Source: Petrosia ficiformis (taxonomy: Eukaryota; Porifera; Demospongiae; Haplosclerida; Petrosiidae). Taken from it: a stretch of DNA of 64,000 nt. The stretch covers positions 6,209,201 through 6,273,200 of the forward strand of contig OX345638.1 of NCBI GenBank assembly GCA_947044365.1, given 5' to 3'. Below the pieces are notes generated by a model. The model searched no databases. It was given only the letters and a program-made list of their open reading frames with translations, and was not told the origin of the DNA. The position numbers and the translations under genes were made by a program. This document shows positions 11,001 through 21,928 of this stretch, one piece after another (the stretch's first letter is position 1; every line of letters starts with the position of its first letter).

Positions 11001-14000
11001 GCAGTGTAGTTACTATGAAGATACTTTAATTTATATATGAAAAAAAATAGACACACAGACATGCACACAGACAAAATGAACCGGGCTAAAAGTCGCTAGT
11101 TTTGCAAATACAGTACTAAAATCTGCAATTAAAACTGGCTAAATCTTATTTACAAAGAGTAAAGCTAGTTTTAAAATAATTATTATAATTTTTAGCCATT
11201 GGCAATCCAATATACGTCCATTTAGACTAGCCTGAAGAATGGTTATCTAGTAAAATGTTGATAACTGTAGGGAAAAACACAATGTGGGAGACATGTATTT
11301 TATAGCTAGAGATATTGTAGATACATGCATGTATAATTATTAATATCTTTGTATCTGTTTCAGTAATTCAAAAGTGATGTGATTATTGATAGAGTTGATG
11401 AAATTTACCTGGAAATAAAAGTGTCTGATGCATATTAATGTTTACAATCAATCCAACAATGAGCCATACAAGAATTAGAGATGTTTTCAATTCTATAATA
11501 ATGATAAATGTTTTGTAGCAATGGGTAATGTAATAATGAATAGTGTACAATAGATGCACCAATTGGAAAAAAATACATTTGGTAGCTTCATGATTTTCCA
11601 ATTGATGTGCTCCAAACAATTTTAGTTTTGATAATGTCACTTTAATTGTACTAAATTATTATTAGTTGCAGTTACTGAAAGGATCTTCATTCTTTTGTTT
11701 ATGAATTATTATTGCAGCAGAAATAATACTATTACAATGATGTGTAAGCATATATATATTGTGCTTCAGCAAAGTGATACAATGTTAAAGCTAATTATAA
11801 TTATGTACCTGAATATCTCTGACCAAGGAAATAGAACAATAACAATCCAACAATCCATAGTAGAAGCATCCAAACTAAGTGATTATCATAAGTGTCTAAT
11901 TTAATAATAAATAATGTACACATAGTTGTTATAATAAATAGTCAATGCACATGTATATGATTAAAACTTTAACAGTATCATTTATGCTGCATATTAATCT
12001 GTGTATCTTCTTTGCTCTTTCAGTGTTAGTGTTATTGGACTCTTTGCTTAAGCAACTCATATTGTTTGAAGGGTATAGGTGTTGAATTAATGCTTTGATA
12101 TCTTGTATAATTGAGGTATACTGGCCACTACAACATCAAACACTGACTGTGAGCTCTCTGACATAGCAGTCACCGACACTGCTATCCTCTCACGTTAGGT
12201 TTATTCAGCCTTGAATGCCATGCTGTAGGTGGCCAAGTGCATAAATAATAGCGACTACACATGCACAGTAAACCATACCAAACAACACACCACACAATTT
12301 AACCATCAAAATTACAAAAAATTCACGTAGGCTACTTATTGTGCAGGTACTCCAAAGAAAGCTTGTGTATCTTGTCAAAGTCATGGTAACAGAATAGGTA
12401 GGTCACTATAAAGTTATTCTGTATACATCTCATATAAATCTGTTTTTTCTTGTTCTAATATTTCAAGTAAAGAGAATTAATTATAATTATGTACCTGAAT
12501 ATATCCAATACCAGTTAATGATGAAGGTAAATGCAATGAGCATTGCAAGCAAGAGAACAATTGCCGATACTGCAATTCCAAACCAACCTGTGTAAATACA
12601 TACATGTATAATTATATAATTAAACTTAATACAATTTATAATTATAATATTATGCATTGGCTTTTTAAGTTTATGAGATAATCCCATTAACCCAAAAATA
12701 TAGGGAAGAGAGTAGCATCTATGTAGCAGTAAGTCCATGAACAATTGAAATGGCTCGGGACCATAGTAGGCTAACTTAAAACGAACTACTGGAAATTGTT
12801 CATATTGCAATAAAAATTACGTGTATATACCTCACTGCCAAATATGATTTTTTTTTGATTTCTTTAATTTTTATCTGTTACTGAAACACATTTTAAGAGT
12901 ATGTTTTTGATAACCTGGGTATGTTACAGTTTTATAGATTTGTCAACTATGGTTCTCAGCCCTTCAATTGAAATTGCATACGCTGCTTTTATTATGTTTA
13001 CTTGAAGCTACTGTACTAGACTATATTACAATTAGTAATGATGTGACCAACAGAATCTATAAAATGAAATCTCTGGTTGAGTGAGTAACTCAGTTCATGA
13101 GTTACCTAGAACTGGAAGTTAAGAGCATAAAGTGAAATGCACTTCAATTATTTTTTCACATTTGAAGTAGTATGACATATATTTACAATACAAACAGACA
13201 CAACAATATTCTCCTGCCTCGATCATAAGGATAATGGGACCTGTGTTTATAAATAGATACCAAAATCATTTCTATTAATCACAACATACAAGACAGCTGC
13301 AAGACAAGTGTGTTAATTAAGGTGTAGTCAGCTGGCAACATTCTCAATTTGATGATACTTCAGGTGTACAATAAACCTAAAGCTTCAGGTTTATAAGACT
13401 TTAAAGATACTAAGTTAGATTCACCCTTATGTAAAGCAATCATTAGAATGGCCATTGATGTCATGAAAAGCTTGGGCAAACTTCCATTTATGCAATCTGA
13501 CATGAAATACCTTATAGTGCTACTTCAACAATTGTGTAGTCGTTGAAATATAATACCATAATTCATTAATAATTATAACATACATGCTTTTATACCCAAG
13601 ATAATTCGATCGCCATAAAGGCAACTGCTATCTGCAAAATGTTAACATGTCACTACTATGTCCATAGGAAATTTTATCACACAAAGGAAGCACAATTGTA
13701 CATCATCATTTCATGTATTAATGTTAGTAAATCTACATTTGTATCATCCTGAATGAAGCATACTGAAGTATGCTGAAGTTACACTGATTGAACAGTTTGG
13801 GAAAGCTAATAGAATCAGTATAAATTTTGAGGAAACAAATTGTAATATTCCAATTCCAATCTGAGTCCATTCCAAGTCCAGCGTCAATATGTACCTGACC
13901 ACCACTCTCTGGGCAGAACAGTGAAAAGGCTATACTTGTTTAAATATAAGTGATTTTAATATTGTTTCATATACGTTTTATGGCTCACAGGGACATCCCT

Positions 14001-17000
14001 ACGATTGGGTTGAATCTATATTCTAATTATATGCTTGTGTCACATACTTGACTATGTGTTGTATATGATTTGCGTCATTCCCAGGGGCTTGGTCAATTAA
14101 TGGCCGTCACTACGTAATAGAGCATTCACTCTAGCTCTACAGATGCAGGAAGAATTCTGCTTGTAGCTTACGTAGAAACTGTAACTACTAACTATTCTAC
14201 CTGAAACATGTTCCTAAAGTTCTACAAAATCTTTCAAAAAGTAAAAAGAGTAGATATCATTAATAGGCTGTTAGATATCATTAATAGCCACAATTACTGA
14301 ATGACGACAGCTCAAAGCAATCATAGGGATACTTTTTTATGGCCCGTAGAGGGCCATCCCTATAATTGCTTTCCACGGGGTTTAATGTATATATATATAT
14401 ATATAAATTATATATTCTTGTGTCACTTGCGCGACTATGCGTTGTATATGTAGTTAAGGAAGTTGCGTCATTCCCGGGGGCTCGGTCAATTAATGGGCGT
14501 GGCGCGTAAAAGAACGCGCATTTGAGCTACAGACCAGCCAGGAAGATTCAGGAAGGATGTAAAACTGCTAATAACTGTTGTATATAGCAGAGAAACAGTA
14601 TAGATATTATGCAAGAATCTTTAACAAGTAAGTATGATAAGTTGTTGAGTTTCAGACACAAGGAAGTCATCATTTAGAACCTTGAAGGAGTACCTCAGTC
14701 AGTTCATCAGACATCTGTGTATTTAGACTGCAATTAGGCTTACACTTACGTCTTCAGGCCCCAGGAGTACACAGAAAGGTAGAGACACTAGTGCCATCAG
14801 CAATGCTTAATACATAGTCATCACAAAGCAAATATAGGGATGTTTTTTTCTCTATATACACTTGTTCTCCATACATCTTGTTTTATACAATTTTAGTATA
14901 ATAATCATCATAATAATTCTATCTGCTGTGAAGTAGTACATCCATTTTATGATTTACCATTGATCTTTAATTGCTTACTGGATTTAATAATCAACATATA
15001 ATACTCAGCATGTGAGAATTATGTATTAGCATGTTATAATGTATGTATAGTTAGTTCCGTACATGGTGATGCTTTTTAAAATGACATGTAGCTGAATTTC
15101 ACTCACCTCTTTCTTTTGCTACAGGTAATCTCTTTTTTTCCATTTCATGAAACTCTATATTTTCCTGTGTATCCATGACTACCTGTGGAGACTCTACTTC
15201 GCTTTTGTACTTCTCAGACACGTTAGTCGGTTTGTTATCAATCTTTGCCTGAAGGGATCGATTAGGACATTCCTCCTCTTCATGAAATTGTAAAGAATAG
15301 CGATGGTAGTATTTACCACATCCATATCGGCATTTCTCTATAACATATTGGCACTTGTTGCTCAGATGTCTATGAAGTTGTCCCAATTTTCCTTTCCAAA
15401 CGCAATCATGATTCTCACAACGAACTTGCAAATCATAAAGATTCTTAGACTGTGTCCTTTTATCGAGAATGGTTGTGAAATTTTTACGACAACAAGGACA
15501 AGTCTGTTGATTGGCATCAATACCACGTTTAATACAAACCTAATAGGAAACAATATATCATTGAGAAACAAGATAATTATATAGTATCCCTATAACTGCT
15601 TTGTGGTGTCAAGCCTTGAGCACTCAGTGATCATGGCTGATTTTAGTATGCCTGATAATATAGTTATTATTTTGTTATCAAATCTCCTTAGCTTTTAAAT
15701 GAGCTTGTAGAACTTTATGAATATATTTCAGGTAGAATAGCTAGCTATTTGTTCCAGTTTGTACGTAAGCTTTCTTTCTGCAGAGCTCGAGCACGCTTTC
15801 AATTACGTGCCATGCCCATTAATTGACCAGGCCTTAAGCCGCTCGGAATGACGCAACTTGCTTGACTACGTATTCAACGCATACCACGTAAGTGAATGAG
15901 GCAGTGCAGAACCCTCACCACAAGTGTGATTTGGGAAACAACTTGAGAATGATTCAGTCATTGACAAGGAAATAACTGCAGACAATATTTGACTAATACA
16001 ATTATTATACTGAGATTATATTATAGTTGCATTACAACTTACACTCCAAGTCCTACTAGCTATAACTATAGTATAAGATTACAAGTGCAGTGTTAAAATC
16101 CAGACTTGAAAGTCTGGATTGAATGTTTACATTCAATCACGTGGATGAAATAAATGTGTGGAGCTAGAAATTGCAGAAAGCGAGGGTTAATCATAATTAA
16201 ACCTGTGGAAAGCAATCCTAGGGATGACCCAATGGGCCATAAAAAAGTATCCCTATGATTGCTTTGTGGTGACTATCACTCATTGCTGATGGCACTAATG
16301 TCTCAATCTTTCTATGTACTCTGAACACTAGATCCTTGATGAAATTGTACAATAATCTTTCAAGGTTCCAATGAAAATCATTGCTGATGATGTTTGAAAC
16401 TTAATAACCTATCATAGTTATTTGCTTTTAAAGATTCTTGCATCATTTTTATAATGTCTCTTTGCTGCAGCAGCTATATGTTGCAGCTTTTACAACCTGC
16501 TTTCTTGCTGGCAGTTCCTATGTAGCATTCTTCTATTTGCCAATTGTATTAATTGACCAAGCCTCCCGGAGTGACACAACTTTCTTAACTATAAGTATGC
16601 AATGCGTAAGTGACACAAGAATATAATAAATTCAACCTCCTAAAAAACATGGGGGGACATACCAAAACAACTGATGAGTTGAGATTAACAGTACATTATT
16701 TCTGGTAGAACAAATGTGGGTTCTATATGGAAACTACAGAACATACCTTTTCTAACATAGTCTATTATTTACACCTGTGTGTTACTACATAGTGTTTTGA
16801 AAACATTAAAACTATGCCATTCCAAAATCTAAATTATACAGCTACTAAAATTGCATGAGCTACAATAATTATTTTATGCATTTGTAATACCTGACAAATG
16901 AGCGCTCCACAACATGTCAATTGATGAGGTTTTCTTAGTATTAAGAGACATACAGGACACTTCAGAGAGTCAGGAGGTGTACTAATAAATATATTGTAGT

Positions 17001-19925
17001 CATAACCACATGTTACTGGTTCTGGTGGTGGCTGAGCTATAGCCTTGCTTATTTTTGAGCTTCTGACACCTCCTTTTGCCTATATAGAATATGAAATGTC
17101 AATCGCTATTCACTAGCAACTATAATTATAAATTTATAATCATTTCATTAATTAGCATACCTTATCATCACGTTTCCTTTTAAGAATTACATCTCCTCCA
17201 ATGGTAACTGAGAGTACCTTCTCATTAGTCAATTCTACTTCATTATCCTTTACTAGTCTTTTCAGTTCTTCATGATGATGAGGAGGAGCATAGCAAATCA
17301 AAATGACAGAATTACCCCTTTTTACTTTTCTCACCATCACGTGTTTAGCTTTGTCATGAAAAGCTATTCTTAGTAGACTTTGTACATCGCTCAGCTTCTT
17401 GTCATCATAATCCCATTCCAAAACAAACTCAACTTTTGATTTGTGAAGAGATTCACTTGTATGCTGCATAAACTCTTGACCATATGCATGTGTTGTCGGA
17501 ATGCTTTTACAAAATTCATTAATTGAATCATTGTAGTTTTTGATGAGATCAATTGCATTTAGTAGTTCAAATTTTTTAGAAATGGCTTCAAGATAGTTTG
17601 TGTTGATCAGTGATGTGAAGTCACGAACAACAATGATCACTTCTTCCAAAGATTTAGCAGGTGTAACATCATTCCTTAACTCCTCGTAAAGACTTAAAAA
17701 AAACTTCAATTTCTCCAAAGAAATGTTTTTTTCTTTGAGAATCTCCGTTATTTTATCGAAAAGTAGAACGAGCTCACTTCTTTTCCTTTCAAACTCAGGA
17801 TGATACCTCTCAGACACTATGAACTCATGATGGACCTATAGGATTGAATAAAATAGAACAAAATAAAAATTATGTCAATTAAAAAAATTTTTTAAACAGT
17901 TATTAGCTACTGGAATCTGCTCATCAGCACTAAATACCATGATTGCATTATTTGGTGTACATTTATGTGTGCAGTAAATGCCTATAAACAAAGTAAATGT
18001 GTCATACAATGCCACCTTCATAAATAATCATTTTCAATGTTGTCCAAATATCCTAGAAATAATGCTCAAAATCAAATTCCTCCTATTTTTAAAACCTAAC
18101 CAACAACAAAGAAAAGTTGTAAAAACCATGCTTATGAAATGATTAATAATTTTGAGATATGAGTGAAATAGACAATTATGGATTACTCAGGCAATCACTG
18201 TTTCACAGCATAAAAAGCTTCATTAACATCTTACATATCCACTCATACCTTCAAAGAGGTTTGAGACACCTCTATGCTTCGCTAGCCACTGCTAAATAAA
18301 TTTTAATCATTACTTTTATAACGATTACAAAATTGCATTTTTTTCAAAATGAAAGATTTGTGTCTACAATGGTTTACCTCACTGTAGCTTTGTCTTTTAC
18401 TTGATTGGGTTACATTATATATTATTCTAGAGCTAAATGAATACTCTATTTAGGAAATACTTGATACTTTATCCCATAAGCCTGGTTTTGCCAATTCAGG
18501 TCACATATAATTATTTATATAGAGCATGTAAGACAGTAGCTATACATTCGCTATTGGGATTGCATATGCACCTCATTTCCTGATTGCGATTATTTGCTAT
18601 TGAATATATTTACTATATTAATTATAGTACAGAGTTCAGAAAATTGTGAGTGCAAATGAAAAGTCTAAAGTTTTGTATAGTCATCCTTTTTTCATTCATT
18701 TACTGTATTGTTACCATAGCTTCTAGCATTGCAGTTGCAATTATGATTTTCTAAAAATACAACATTACTTTCAAACATTACCGGTTTGAGTTCTTCATTG
18801 AGTGGATCCGGAGAAATTTGAGATGAATCCACTGGTAGATCTGTTTAGTGATGAAAATAATGCATATTATTTGAATTCATTTCATAGTTATAATACATGC
18901 ATAATTATTATTAACCATGATGTATAACAAAGAATCAAGGTTATAATATTCTGACAGTAATGGAAGTTGTATAAGTAAATATATATGGGTAATTCACTTT
19001 TATACTGTAACATCAATAAAACCTTTGTACAGTTTAAAATTTATAAACCTACTCATTATATATTTACTCATCATTACATTGCAGAAGTATGTGTACTTAG
19101 ACTGCAGTTACATGCACTACTTCTTCAGGGCCTAGTTTTCGAGCATACAGGAAAGTAGAGACACTAGTGCTATCAGCAGTGATTGATATGTTAAAGTGGG
19201 AGACTTTTTCTGAATATATGTTGTTTCAATACTTTATTGCTTGTGACACAGCCTAAATAGGCATTCAAGATCCACCAATGGTGACTAAAAAGCAGACTCC
19301 ACTTCAAACATAGTACACTACAGTGGACTCAGTGACTACCAATTCAATACACTATATACAAGCTTAGAAAGGCAATAATACAGTGCAAGAAGTCCTCTAT
19401 TGCCATTTTAAAACATTAAAATTAACCCTTATATTTAAATACGGAGTCATGACATGTGAATAACCTCTTTTTTTTTCTATATCAATACTCGTTTATTAAT
19501 TTTTGGAAAGTTTAATTATAAGTGCAATTACATGTACATTATAATTTATTTACAATTTTACCTTCACTGATTTTGTAGGCTTTCATGTTCTGAATTAATG
19601 TTTCTACCACAAATTCAGCCAAGTGTTTATCTCCCATATCCAGAAACACTTTAACAAGAGCTAGATATGTAGCATCACGGCCATTCTTTCTTTTCCATTG
19701 CCACAACATATGCAGTCTCCTTGATTTCTCACTTTTGAAATCACGTTGAATAGCTTCTATATCAGGTGGCATGAAGCCAAAAAATGGGGCAGCATCGTCA
19801 AATCTAGTGATTTTTAGCATCAGAGCCAGGAAAAGCTTGTTGTTATCACATGGTTTCTCAAGATTACTTGGTGAGAGGCTAAATCGTGTTAACAAAATAT
19901 CTAGTGGACTCTCTACTTCAGACAT
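6459..19925 (-). CDS. Death - RING-like - TRAF zinc finger - multi-TM - ZU5 - Death signalling protein
   Basis: Exons, 5' to 3' on the minus strand: 19925-19562, 18840-18782, 17835-17161, 17079-16891, 15539-15107, 12587-12495, 11895-11809, 11492-11409, 10180-10112, 8786-8688, 8077-7527, 7464-7324, 7271-7091, 6965-6897, 6787-6459. All borders are GT-AG and all phases agree, giving 1,140 codons and a stop. Approximate domains are Death 30-110, conserved helical and alpha/beta region 142-366, RING-like 407-446, TRAF-type zinc finger 457-515, five hydrophobic exons 574-717, ZU5 725-860 and Death 1040-1115. ZU5-Death pairs occur in UNC5 and UNC5C-like receptors; RING-TRAF fingers occur in ubiquitin ligases. 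The start is the first Met (MSEVESPL), with no coding sequence upstream. The locus could instead be two genes, with a promoter between 15.1 and 8.8 kb; only transcripts can decide. The domain calls are firm and the single-gene model is inference. Confidence 0.72.
8688..8786 (-). CDS. Transmembrane exon TM5 (99 nt, phase 1-1)
   Basis: This exon encodes one hydrophobic helix, KALLVTAVTLMILFSMTI, ending in NWYWIDS, and splices in frame to the ZU5 exon at 8077. It is the closest relative of the exon at 12495-12587, sharing the NWYWI end and flanking intron sequence. Confidence 0.75.
8787..9400. other. Intron, partly a duplicate of 12588-13115
   Basis: No gene is seen. Short matches to the intron upstream of exon 12495-12587 occur in the same order: the phrase aacccaaaaat followed by atagg, and later a cagttcatgagttac motif (9013-9030 against 13090-13106). 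They show that the transmembrane exon was duplicated together with several hundred bases of intron. Confidence 0.6.
9400..9740. repeat. Repeat element with 44-45-bp minisatellite
   Basis: Five copies of a unit containing catgtgtgcaggcacatggc then caactaggggg run from about 9478 to 9690; each contains the imperfect palindrome catgtgtgcaggcacatg. The flanks (cagtgctgcattcagagaag, and actctctgagatcac after the array) also occur around 57640-57830 with only one unit, so this is a dispersed repeat family whose internal unit expanded here. Confidence 0.75.
10112..10180 (-). CDS. Transmembrane exon TM4 (69 nt, phase 1-1)
   Basis: This exon encodes WWVHSLWSVGLILLVGLFW with GT-AG borders in phase 1 on both sides. 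It is a single hydrophobic segment of about 20 residues, shorter than its neighbours but long enough for one membrane helix. Confidence 0.65.
11409..11492 (-). CDS. Transmembrane exon TM3 (84 nt, phase 1-1)
   Basis: This exon encodes LKTSLILVWLIVGLIVNINM and ends FPG at the donor. It is hydrophobic with phase 1 at both ends, and the WIVGL-like core resembles the exon at 11809-11895. Confidence 0.6.
11809..11895 (-). CDS. Transmembrane exon TM2 (87 nt, phase 1-1)
   Basis: This exon encodes NHLVWMLLLWIVGLLLFYFL and then GQRYS. Its donor context (the reverse complement of attatgtacctgaatat) is nearly identical to those of TM1 and TM5, which supports common origin by duplication. Confidence 0.68.
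12495..12587 (-). CDS. Transmembrane exon TM1 (93 nt, phase 1-1)
   Basis: This exon encodes GIAVSAIVLLLAMLIAFTFI and ends NWYWIYS. It joins in phase 1 to the TRAF-finger exon 15539-15107 (AKERG, then WFG). The NWYWIYS end matches NWYWIDS in TM5. Confidence 0.75.
12588..13976 (-). other. Intron with no recognised gene
   Basis: AT-rich intron. Its first half carries the sequence duplicated near 8.8-9.0 kb. No open frame with family features, no tandem array and no inverted terminal repeats were found in the remainder. Confidence 0.5.
13977..14336 (+). mobile_element. Nonautonomous element, family A, divergent form (A2)
   Basis: It begins tatggctcacagggacatcc and ends caaagcaatcatagggatac. Both ends carry the inverted motif ATCCCTA(T/C)N(A/G)TTGCTTT, partly decayed on the left. 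Inside are cggtcaattaatgg-like and gttctacaaaatctttcaaa motifs shared with other copies. No coding capacity. Confidence 0.7.
14337..14862 (+). mobile_element. Nonautonomous element, family A, full copy
   Basis: About 525 bp from tatggcccgtagagggccat to caaagcaaatatagggatgt. It contains a TA dinucleotide run, then tgcgcgactatgcgttgtat, gggcgtggcgcgtaaaagaa and a long conserved right half. Near-identical copies lie at 45558-46095 and 60463-60945, and in reverse at 39060-39600. The abutting ends suggest nested or tandem insertion next to the A2 copy. Confidence 0.85.
15107..17835 (-). CDS. Conserved helical region, RING-like finger and TRAF-type zinc finger exons
   Basis: Exon 17835-17161 (225 codons) encodes an alpha-helical region (RSELVLLFDKITEILKEKN, RDFTSLINTNYLEAISKKF) followed by an alpha/beta unit (FVLEWDYDDKKLSDVQSLLR); I recognise it as recurring in sponge proteins but know no function. 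Exons 17079-16891 and 15539-15107 encode a cysteine pattern CPVC - CCGALIC - VC - CPCC, which is RING-like. A TRAF-type finger follows: RCENHDCVWKGKLGQLHRH then C-rich GCGKYYHRYSLQFHE. In TRAF-like RINGs the CCGxxxC segment normally carries a zinc-binding His (CGHxFC); here it reads CGALIC. The exons are phase 0-0-0-1, so the last one fits the phase-1 transmembrane exons. Confidence 0.8.
15587..16247 (-). mobile_element. Family A element, divergent and interrupted, reverse orientation
   Basis: The piece starts tatccctataactgctttgt and ends with gtggaaagcaatcctaggga and the gggccat end. Inner landmarks of the family (attaattgaccagg, gacgcaacttgcttgac, gcataccacgtaagtga) appear in reverse order, with an unrelated insertion after about 15890. 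Confidence 0.6.
16248..16625 (-). mobile_element. Family A element, partial, reverse orientation, abutting the previous copy
   Basis: It begins tatccctatgattgctttgt directly after the gggccataaaaaag end of the neighbour, and carries gctgatggcactaatgtctc, the drifted right half and gacacaactttcttaacta. The left terminal part is missing. Confidence 0.6.
17836..18781 (-). other. Intron, nothing recognised
   Basis: AT-rich intron between the linker exon 18840-18782 and the helical-region exon. No repeats longer than short A/T runs, and no open frame with family features. Confidence 0.5.
18782..19925 (-). CDS. N-terminal Death domain exon and linker exon
   Basis: Exon 19925-19562 starts at the ATG of MSEVESPLDILLTRFSLSP and encodes a helical Death-like domain with FFGFMPPDIEAIQRDF and LHMLWQWKRKNG, the DIEAI and MLxxWK-type signature of Death domains. 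It ends at phase 1 and joins the 59-nt exon 18840-18782 (LPVDSSQISPDPLNEELKP), a flexible linker. The presence of a Death domain at both ends of the protein would allow it to bridge two adaptors. Confidence 0.75.
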
Positions 19926-21262
19926 CTTTACTGTTTAAATTAGATTGTTACTTTCTCTATAGTGATAATCAATCCATGGTTAGTCATGAATGTTGCATAA
20001 TGCATTATACCCACATCTACATGAAACTTCATGACATTTAGTTCTTCCCAATACATCTAATTGTTGTCTGTTCAAACTTGAAAATCAATATTAAATGACA
20101 AGATCACATCAACATGCTACCCTCCCTGCTACTTATACATGTATTTATACAAGCCATAGAAACTAATTCAACAGGGATATGAATCCCACCTAGATGAAGT
20201 TGGAACAAATCAATTTAATTCTTTTACTAGAGATACACTGCCTGGTAAATCTTTGCTTAGCTTAACACACTTTAAAAGGTGTAGGTAGGTAGGTAGGTAG
20301 GTAGGTAGTGTACATTTCTGTTAAAATTCCTGGACCATAATTATACGCTTTTAGCAGGACTATAGTGAGCACTTTTGGTTATAGTTATAGTATGCCTAGC
20401 ATGAAAAAACTTTATTACTTAATAATTAAATATATATAAGTAACTCACACTCATTCTGTTGCCCAATGTCCCCACTCAGCAATTATTATGACTCCACCTA
20501 GTCTGGGAAGGGTGCAGGTGTGGCTACGTCAGACAAGTATGATCGAAGAGAGCTAATTGCAGAAATATTATATGGAATTCACAAGACTAGCAATTCATCT
20601 AGTGTTTTAGCCTCCATGTATTGTTTATATCTAATACATAATAATTATGCACATAGGTGTAGAAATTGGCAGGTTCTATAGCCCCACTAACTCTGAAAGT
20701 GGAATTCAGTCCTCAGCTCCAACTAACTTTGATGATTAGCGATAGCACATGCAAACAAAAGAGTCTAATTTCCAAAATCCGTGTCTCCAGATAAACTAGT
20801 CTGGTAAACTATCCTCTTCCTTTGTTGAGATTCAAATGGCTTACCAGACTAGCTCTGTCCACAGATTTGCTTGCTGCAAACCAAACAATCCATTAAGATG
20901 TTTAATAATGCATTAGATTTACTGGGATGTTATATAAGGAGATATTATTACACTTAAACAAAGCAATGCAATGTACATGAAGAATTCAGCGAAGTAGGGT
21001 GTGGTTCTGTTATTAGGACTATATGGTTTTATGCATGCATACACCAACAACTCATTCAGACTACTACATACTAGATCTATGCAATTTTTTTGGTATACTG
21101 TCATAATAAGTTCAATGAAAAGTCATTCGTATCAATTGACTCTCATGAACACAAAAACAGTAGCACTCACCAGCATACAAATGTAGCATCTTCTGTGAAG
21201 AATAAATTATAGATGTGTGCAACTCCTTTCTAACTCAATTGCTACCATGTACTTTGATATTT
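19926..21262. other. Intergenic region upstream of the Death/RING gene
   Basis: The promoter of the minus-strand gene must lie at the left of this stretch, but no clear core elements can be picked out of AT-rich DNA. A (GTAG)n microsatellite with about seven units occupies 20280-20310. Open frames here are short and featureless. Confidence 0.5.
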
Positions 21263-21346
21263 GGTATTCTATACGTAAGCTAAATTGAACCTATCATCTC
21301 CAGTGACTACAAACCTTTTATCACCAACCAGCTGCATACCATCTTG
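21263..21346 (-). pseudogene. ZU5 exon relic
   Basis: Read on the minus strand from a TTCGCAAG acceptor-like border, the sequence encodes DGMQLVGDKRFVVTGDDRF, a clear copy of the start of the ZU5 exon at 8077 (DGMQVISEKHFAVTGDNRP). A stop codon follows within about 25 codons, just where the domain should continue, and the rest of the domain is absent. Confidence 0.75.
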
Positions 21347-21502
21347 CGAATGGACAAAAAACATAGCATTATAATAAAATTATTACATGATATGAAGTAC
21401 TTGTAAATAGTTGTAGTGGAGATAAATATAGGTCACATGATCACTCACCTCATTATATTAGTGGGCGGAGAAGTAGGTCACATGATCACTTACCTCGTTA
21501 TA

Positions 21503-21694
21503 CTAGTAGAGTATGTAGTGGGTGGAGAAAAGGTCATGAAATTGATCCCCAGATAGTGTTTCAGTAATCATTAAAACTATACTCTTCTTATCAAATATAT
21601 TATCTCTCTTCTGTTTCTGCACTCTTCCAAGTATTAACAAAAGCGTTCCTCCACACATACCAGTATTAGTCATTGTCAAGTCAGTACACTGCAA
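21503..21694 (-). CDS. Possible orphan exon of the ZU5 relic locus
   Basis: An open frame after a TTGCAG acceptor encodes LLILGRVQKQKRDNIF and IVLMITETLSGDQF. It lies between the ZU5 relic and the 3' exon of the partial paralogue. It has no family match that I recognise and could equally be chance open sequence. Confidence 0.25.
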   Translation of the reverse strand: MQCTDLTMTNTGMCGGTLLLILGRVQKQKRDNIFDKKSIVLMITETLSGDQFHDLFSTHYILY

Positions 21695-21928
21695 TATAAT
21701 GACATCACATTTACTATGTAGACGTGAAACTATATATACATCTAATGAACCATTTGGTACTGATGTGTTTCACATTCTAAAATTGACTCATATGTTTAAT
21801 CTTATCTCAAATGTGTTTTTTAAAAAATCAAATTCTTATGAAATAAAACAAGATTACATATAATCAGAAAATATACAGCAGCATACATATGTAAAATAAT
21901 GTATTAAAATATAATTATAAAAGATGTA

